From NCBI GenBank assembly GCA_022446885.1, contig JAKVBU010000015.1:35891-99890 (forward strand): 64,000 nt of DNA, read 5' to 3'. Origin of the DNA: Phycisphaerales bacterium. Its GTDB lineage: Bacteria > Planctomycetota > Phycisphaerae > Phycisphaerales > SM1A02. Position numbers and translations under genes: made by a program. This document shows positions 59,953 through 64,000 of the stretch, one piece after another. Within the stretch, counting starts at the first letter, position 1. Every line of letters starts with the position of its first letter. The notes below the pieces were generated by a model, which was not told the DNA's origin, did not search any database, and worked only from the letters and a program-made list of their open reading frames with translations.

Positions 59953-61020
59953 TCAGGATCGATGGAATGTCGCTCGCTCGATCATGAGGTCGAGTGTCTG
60001 GGCCACCAGCGTCGCGTCTGCCGTGGTCATTCGCCCATGCAGCGGAAGCGCCAGCAGGCGCCCAGACAGGCCGCGCGCGACGGGGCAGTTGGCCAGCGCT
60101 TCCTCGCAACGCTCGACGGCGCAAGCAACTTCGATGTCGTGCCGTCGCATACCCGTAATGATTTCGTCGCGTTCCTGTTCGCTGAGGTCATCATCAAGGC
60201 GAACGATCAGTCGACTCCAGCGAGCCTCGGGACTGCCGACCATCGCCGGTAGCGAAAGCGCCCCAAGCCCGGCCAGTGTTCTCACGTAGGCCTCGGCCAC
60301 TTCGGCAGTGTGACGATGCAGGTCGTCCAATCGCTTGAGGCGTGCCCACGCCAATTGGCAGGTCAGCCCAGAGGGGGCAGCGGGGGAGACACCGTCAATC
60401 TCAGCTCTTGTGTCCATACAGGCTTGTGCGAGCGTGTCATCACTGGTCACGACGACGCCCGTGTGATCGACACCATGCACAACCTGCGCTCCCAGATCGA
60501 CGAGCGCGGCTCGCCCCCGACCACCTACCGGATACTGTCCAGCTTGGGTGCCTAGCCAGGGCCCAACAAACTCGTAGAAGGCGATCTCGTGCTGGACGCA
60601 GGCCGCGGCCAAGGGCTCCAACATCCGAGTGTCACCATCGACAGGCCCCGCGATGACGGCCTTTGTCGCACCTGTCACAACTTCGTCGAGCGACGCTCGT
60701 CTCGGTCCCAGATGGCTCGGGTCTACGTCCATGTGCACGCTGCGGGCTCCGCAGCGATGCACGGCGGCCTCGATTCGTGGGTCGGAAAGTGCGCTGATCG
60801 CCACCTCATCACCTGCACCGACGCCGGCACCACGCAGCAGCATGCAGGCTGCATCTTCGAGGGAGGTGGTGGCCACGCCCAGACTCTGATTTGTCAGCTC
60901 AGCAACGCTCGATTCAAGTTGCGTGGCTGCGGCTGCGGGCGCGACGTCAAGCGTCTGCTCCAGACCTGCCAGATCTTGGGCAGAGCAGGACGTATCTACG
61001 AGGGCAATGATGTCAGGCAA
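59953..61020 (-). CDS. DegT/DnrJ/EryC1-like protein without the PLP lysine
   Basis: A 355-residue protein with the general order of sugar aminotransferases of the DegT family: 'AACMLLRGAGVGAGDEVAISAL' (GxGxGDEV pattern), 'GARSVHMDVDPSHLGPRRASLDEVV', and the small C-terminal domain. Where the family has the Schiff-base Lys before 'GEGG', this reads 'LGAQVVHGVDHTGVVVT', with no Lys, and the usual D-A-A/C-x-A-x-G block is 'YEFVGPWLGTQAG'. It is probably not an aminotransferase. Start is a TTG with no clear ribosome-binding site. It is in the same direction as the HEAT-like gene, 34 nt downstream. Confidence 0.72.
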   Translation of the reverse strand: MPDIIALVDTSCSAQDLAGLEQTLDVAPAAAATQLESSVAELTNQSLGVATTSLEDAACMLLRGAGVGAGDEVAISALSDPRIEAAVHRCGARSVHMDVDPSHLGPRRASLDEVVTGATKAVIAGPVDGDTRMLEPLAAACVQHEIAFYEFVGPWLGTQAGQYPVGGRGRAALVDLGAQVVHGVDHTGVVVTSDDTLAQACMDTRAEIDGVSPAAPSGLTCQLAWARLKRLDDLHRHTAEVAEAYVRTLAGLGALSLPAMVGSPEARWSRLIVRLDDDLSEQERDEIITGMRRHDIEVACAVERCEEALANCPVARGLSGRLLALPLHGRMTTADATLVAQTLDLMIERATFHRS

Positions 61021-61054
61021 TCGTCAACTCGCCGGTTCAGGGTGCGCAGGGGTG

Positions 61055-62527
61055 TCAGTCGTTGGTTTCGTCCAGGCCCAACGCGTTGATCGCCTTGTCG
61101 GCGTCGCCGGCATGACGGATCAGCAGCCAAGCTGCCTGCGTTCGCAGGGAGTCGGACAGTCGGGTGCCGTCCATGATCAGGCCAAGCGCGGTCATCTCGG
61201 ATGAATCCAGCGTTCGGGCCCACCTCGCTTGGAGTAGCAGGGCAAGCGCATCTGCCTGCCCTAGTCCGATCCGCCGAATAGAGGATCCTTCTGACAGCAA
61301 TTGGGCGTCGTCAATCTGAAGCGCGGCCAACAGGAGTGCCACCTGTCGGGGGCTGTCGTCAGGCGCATCGCCGAGTAGTTTCCGCATGCGGTTTGGTGCG
61401 ATTGCATGCAGGTGAAGCGACGCACGCACGCCCTGATCGATGGCCGAGGGGCTGCCTTCTCCGCTTATGGGCACACGTTCGATGAGCCGCTCCATGGCGC
61501 CCTGAGCCGTCTCTGGATCCAACTCAGGTGTTCGATCGAGGAGCCACTCAATGCTTCGGCCGTGTCCGCTGGCGACCAGTGCTTCAAGTGCGGCGCTCGT
61601 GCCACTCGCTGGGGCTGCGAGGGCGTCCGTTGCATCGGCAATGCAATTCAGCAGGGACTCCTGTTCGATGATCGCCCTGGCTGAGGTTGGGAATGGCTGT
61701 TCAGACATCAGTCGGATCAATGCCAGGTCAACAAGCTCTCGATGCCGTTTGGCCTTCTCAAATGCTTGGGACCATCGGCGTCCGCCCAGTGCCGGGTCTA
61801 CTTGCAACAGTGTCATCAGTGCAAAGCGGCGAGGGCCGGAACGAGCCTCTGCCTCCAGCAGGTCATCCACCCAACGGGCACCTTCTGCACTGGGATGCCG
61901 CTGCAGTGTCTGCATGGCCGCGAACGCCGCTTCCAACTGGCGAGGCTCCTCCCACTGCATGATGTACCCGTCAAGGGCCGGTAGGGCTCGGGCCATGCCA
62001 CGAGCCGCCAGCAACATGGCGCTGCGGCCAGCAGCGCGCGGATCGCCGCAAGCCAGGAGCCGCTCCAGCGTCGCTGGCTCCACCGGAAGCCCTCTGGTGA
62101 TCGCTCTGTCTACCAGTTGGGCTTCCAGATGCGGCTCAATGCCTTCTAAAGACTGAAGCGATTGAAGCGTTGCATCGTCGATGGCATCCGTCTCTAGCAG
62201 CACCAGAATCGCCTGCTCGCGGGCGCGAGCGTCGATCTGCTCAAGCAACTCAATTGTGCGGGCATGCCCCTCAAGTTCAGTCAGGCCCAGTACACCATGC
62301 ACCTGCATGGGCCACTGTTTGTGGCCAACCAGACTGCTGAAGAGCGGTTTCAGAGCCGGGTCCTTCAGGGCTCGAAGCGCCGCCAAACGACCCAACTGGG
62401 CGTTGTCGGCGGTTGGCGTCAGGGCGCGCATCAAATGCTCGCGGGCCGCCTCAACGCGGTCCGCAGTTGCTAATCCAGTAGCAGCGGCGCATAGCGCAGC
62501 CGCTGCCAGCACACAGCAGCGATGCAT
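61055..62527 (-). CDS. Exported HEAT-like helical repeat protein
   Basis: A 490-residue protein with a signal peptide ending near 'GLATA' (residue 22). The remainder is a long series of short helices with Ala/Leu-rich faces ('RAITRGLPVEPATLERLLACGDPRAAGRSAMLLAARG' and others), typical of HEAT/ARM-like solenoids that bind partners. No enzyme motif. The start at 62527 is chosen because TACACT ends 7 nt upstream; a much longer frame to 62830 lacks a signal and overlaps dnaA. Function unknown. Confidence 0.78.
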   Translation of the reverse strand: MHRCCVLAAAALCAAATGLATADRVEAAREHLMRALTPTADNAQLGRLAALRALKDPALKPLFSSLVGHKQWPMQVHGVLGLTELEGHARTIELLEQIDARAREQAILVLLETDAIDDATLQSLQSLEGIEPHLEAQLVDRAITRGLPVEPATLERLLACGDPRAAGRSAMLLAARGMARALPALDGYIMQWEEPRQLEAAFAAMQTLQRHPSAEGARWVDDLLEAEARSGPRRFALMTLLQVDPALGGRRWSQAFEKAKRHRELVDLALIRLMSEQPFPTSARAIIEQESLLNCIADATDALAAPASGTSAALEALVASGHGRSIEWLLDRTPELDPETAQGAMERLIERVPISGEGSPSAIDQGVRASLHLHAIAPNRMRKLLGDAPDDSPRQVALLLAALQIDDAQLLSEGSSIRRIGLGQADALALLLQARWARTLDSSEMTALGLIMDGTRLSDSLRTQAAWLLIRHAGDADKAINALGLDETND

Positions 62528-62534
62528 AGCCCCG

Positions 62535-62540
62535 AGTGTA
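62535..62540 (-). promoter_or_regulatory. -10 element of a predicted leaderless transcript (HEAT-like gene)
   Basis: TACACT on the minus strand ends 7 nt before ATG 62527. It lies between dnaA and the HEAT-like gene, so the latter can be expressed independently. Confidence 0.5.
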
Positions 62541-62580
62541 GCCTGCCCGGCCTCTGGAGGGGTCTTTGGCAGATTGGACG

Positions 62581-62613
62581 CTGTCCGAGCGGGCTCTTGG
62601 AACAGTCGGACAG
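62581..62613 (-). terminator. Hairpin after dnaA, possible terminator
   Basis: A perfect 8-bp inverted repeat, CTGTCCGA and TCGGACAG, with a 17-nt loop, 15 nt past the dnaA stop. No T-tract follows on the minus strand. Confidence 0.4.
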
Positions 62614-62627
62614 GGCAGGTGGGCTGA

Positions 62628-64000
62628 TCAGTGCTGCGCTCGGCGGCGAATGCGTTCCACCAGATCCCGCAGTGGTACTTGGGCCTGTGCCAGGGGCACC
62701 GTGACTGCGGCGGCGAGATCCTGCTCGATTCGGCGGTGGCCGGCGATGGCCGAGGAGTGCGATCGCCGCTTGAGTGCCTCAGCGATCTCGGGGAATGAGG
62801 CCCCGGTGCAGTCGCGGGCCAGCCAGGCAACCAAGGCGCGTCCGAGAACGACTCGAGCCGTGCGCCCGCTTCCAGTGAGCGTGCTCACCGAGAAGCCGAG
62901 CACTTCCGCGGTTGCAGATACGAGATTGTCGAGCCTGATGGGCGCCTTGATGCTTCCGCACTGGAGGGCGGCGCGAACTTGAGCGCAGGTCACCGGGCCC
63001 TCGCAGGGGGTGAGCATGCGTGCAGCGGCGATTCGGGTGAGCAGGCCTGTCATGGCTCGAACTTCATCACCAGCTTCGGCGCTGACCATGTCGATGGCGG
63101 CCTCGTCGAGGGTCAGATTCCGAGCGTCGGCCAGCCCGACGGCCAGCGCCCGGCAGGTTTCCATGTCCGGGGGTTCGATGCCCACGACATTGCCCCCACG
63201 GCACCGGCTGACCAATCCACGCTGGAATCGACGGATCTGGTCCGGGGCGGCATCAGAGGCCAGAACAACTGTGGCGCCACCCAGAGAGATGGCGTCGATG
63301 GTGTGCAGGAGTTCTTCTTGCGTTCGTTGTTTGCCAGCGACGAAGTGCACATCATCGATTGCCAGCAAGCGCAATCGTCGAAGGCTGCGGCGAAATCGCT
63401 CAATGCGCTTGTCTTTGATGGCGGCGATGTACTCGTTGGTGAACTGTTCGCCGGTCAGGTAGCGAAGTGACGACCAGCCGTCGCGGGCACCTATGGATCG
63501 ACACAGACCCTGTAGCAGGTGCGTTTTGCCTACTCCGCAAGGGCCATGAATGAACAGCGATCCTCGGTGCGTGTTGTCTTGGATGATGGTGGAAGTAGCG
63601 GCCCAAGCGAGACGATTGCTGGCGCCCACAACGAAGGTGTCAAGATCGAGGAAACGCCGTCGGGGTGAAGAGGGCCGTTGCGAAGCGGCTTGCAATGAGC
63701 CGGTAGCGGACGATGCCCGCTGGCCAGAGACAGGCGCGACGGCCGGCCCCGACTTCCGTGCCGGAGCCGGCGCATCGCGCGTTGTAATCGAAACGGAGGC
63801 GTCTTTGCCCAGTGCCTCGGTGGCGGTTGCATCCAGATCACGCCCGAACCGGCGGGCGATCCAGTCGGCTTCGAAGCTCGAGCCGGTGGCCACATGCAGG
63901 GCGCCGTCCTTGAGCGACAGGGCTGCTGAACCAAACCACATCTGAAACGGCTTGGTACCGATGCGTCGTTCGACTTCTTCGGCGATCTGCTCTTTGTCCA
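62628..64000 (-). CDS. dnaA: Replication initiator DnaA, start just outside the window
   Basis: The frame runs open to the last base, and the final codons read as D-K-E-Q-I-A-E-E-V-E-R-R-I-G from what is probably an ATG or GTG whose first base is at 64001. Domain I (about 1-90) is followed by a Ser/Pro-rich linker and the AAA+ domain with Walker A 'GPCGVGKTHLLQ', Walker B 'LLAIDDVHF' and sensor 1 'VVLASDAAPDQI'. Domain IV has the DNA-box helix 'RRSHSSAIAGHRRIEQDL', a divergent form of the DnaA signature. It would open the origin and regulate initiation; no DnaA-box cluster is visible inside the window. Confidence 0.9.
   Translation of the reverse strand, partial: DKEQIAEEVERRIGTKPFQMWFGSAALSLKDGALHVATGSSFEADWIARRFGRDLDATATEALGKDASVSITTRDAPAPARKSGPAVAPVSGQRASSATGSLQAASQRPSSPRRRFLDLDTFVVGASNRLAWAATSTIIQDNTHRGSLFIHGPCGVGKTHLLQGLCRSIGARDGWSSLRYLTGEQFTNEYIAAIKDKRIERFRRSLRRLRLLAIDDVHFVAGKQRTQEELLHTIDAISLGGATVVLASDAAPDQIRRFQRGLVSRCRGGNVVGIEPPDMETCRALAVGLADARNLTLDEAAIDMVSAEAGDEVRAMTGLLTRIAAARMLTPCEGPVTCAQVRAALQCGSIKAPIRLDNLVSATAEVLGFSVSTLTGSGRTARVVLGRALVAWLARDCTGASFPEIAEALKRRSHSSAIAGHRRIEQDLAAAVTVPLAQAQVPLRDLVERIRRRAQH

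Noticed and set aside
62528..62627. Replication origin between dnaA and the HEAT-like gene
   Set aside because: No DnaA boxes (TTATCCACA-like) or AT-rich stretch was seen; an origin, if linked to dnaA, is more likely beyond 64000.

Overview
The window reads as a chromosomal segment of a GC-rich, Gram-negative-type bacterium of the Planctomycetota, most likely class Phycisphaerae or a relative. The evidence is the gene content and style: a GC-type dockerin at the end of a secreted carboxypeptidase, a Tat-exported Gfo/Idh/MocA oxidoreductase, ADP-heptose/LPS genes, a short Hc1-like histone protein, a leaderless gene-start style, and an S10-spc-alpha ribosomal block without L30 and S4. The taxonomic call is inference; no rRNA is present. 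I see no mobile element, prophage, CRISPR array, tRNA or rRNA.

Layout. 1-8885: a tightly coupled operon for a type II secretion/type IV pilus-like machine (secretin end, TPR lipoprotein, GspE/PilB ATPase, GspF/PilC membrane protein) with a signalling cassette inside it (histidine kinase, single-domain response regulator, HD-GYP phosphodiesterase, STAS protein). The ATPase has an N-terminal MshEN-type c-di-GMP-binding motif, so the HD-GYP enzyme and its likely effector are neighbours. 8954-12455: dusB, then dnaK behind a near-perfect sigma-54 promoter. 12522-19068: secreted M14 carboxypeptidase, oxidoreductase, two related small lipoproteins, a UbiA prenyltransferase and an exported protein. 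19328-28690: proS, manA, a Gly/Trp-rich exported protein, a FabZ-like dehydratase, the Hc1-like protein, purB, a second UbiA-like protein, plsY and an LPS heptose cluster (GT9, gmhB, SDR). 28711-35551: a six-gene coupled run from lysS to a BshC-like unknown. 35627-37063: an exported unknown.

37107-51193: the ribosomal superoperon. A strong sigma-70-type promoter leads into S10-L3-L4-L23-L2-S19-L22-S3-L16-L29-S17-L14-L24-L5-S14-S8-L6-L18-S5-L15-SecY-IF1-L36-S13-S11-RpoA-L17, closed by a strong terminator. L30, Adk, Map and S4 are missing from their usual slots. Both S14 and L36 have lost most zinc ligands. 51214-54159: pheS, a membrane protein and tyrS. 54178-56009: the diadenylate cyclase pair cdaR/cdaA, divergent from 56108-59934, a four-gene run ending in a sigma-54 activator-like protein that has lost its ATPase and GAFTGA motifs. 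59953-64000: a PLP-lysine-less DegT-like protein, a HEAT-like exported protein and dnaA, which runs to the window edge.

Two window-wide patterns stand out. Many genes lacking a Shine-Dalgarno have a TANNNT hexamer ending 6-7 nt before the start codon, which predicts leaderless mRNAs; I used this to choose several starts. At three divergent gene pairs the two -10 elements overlap each other.
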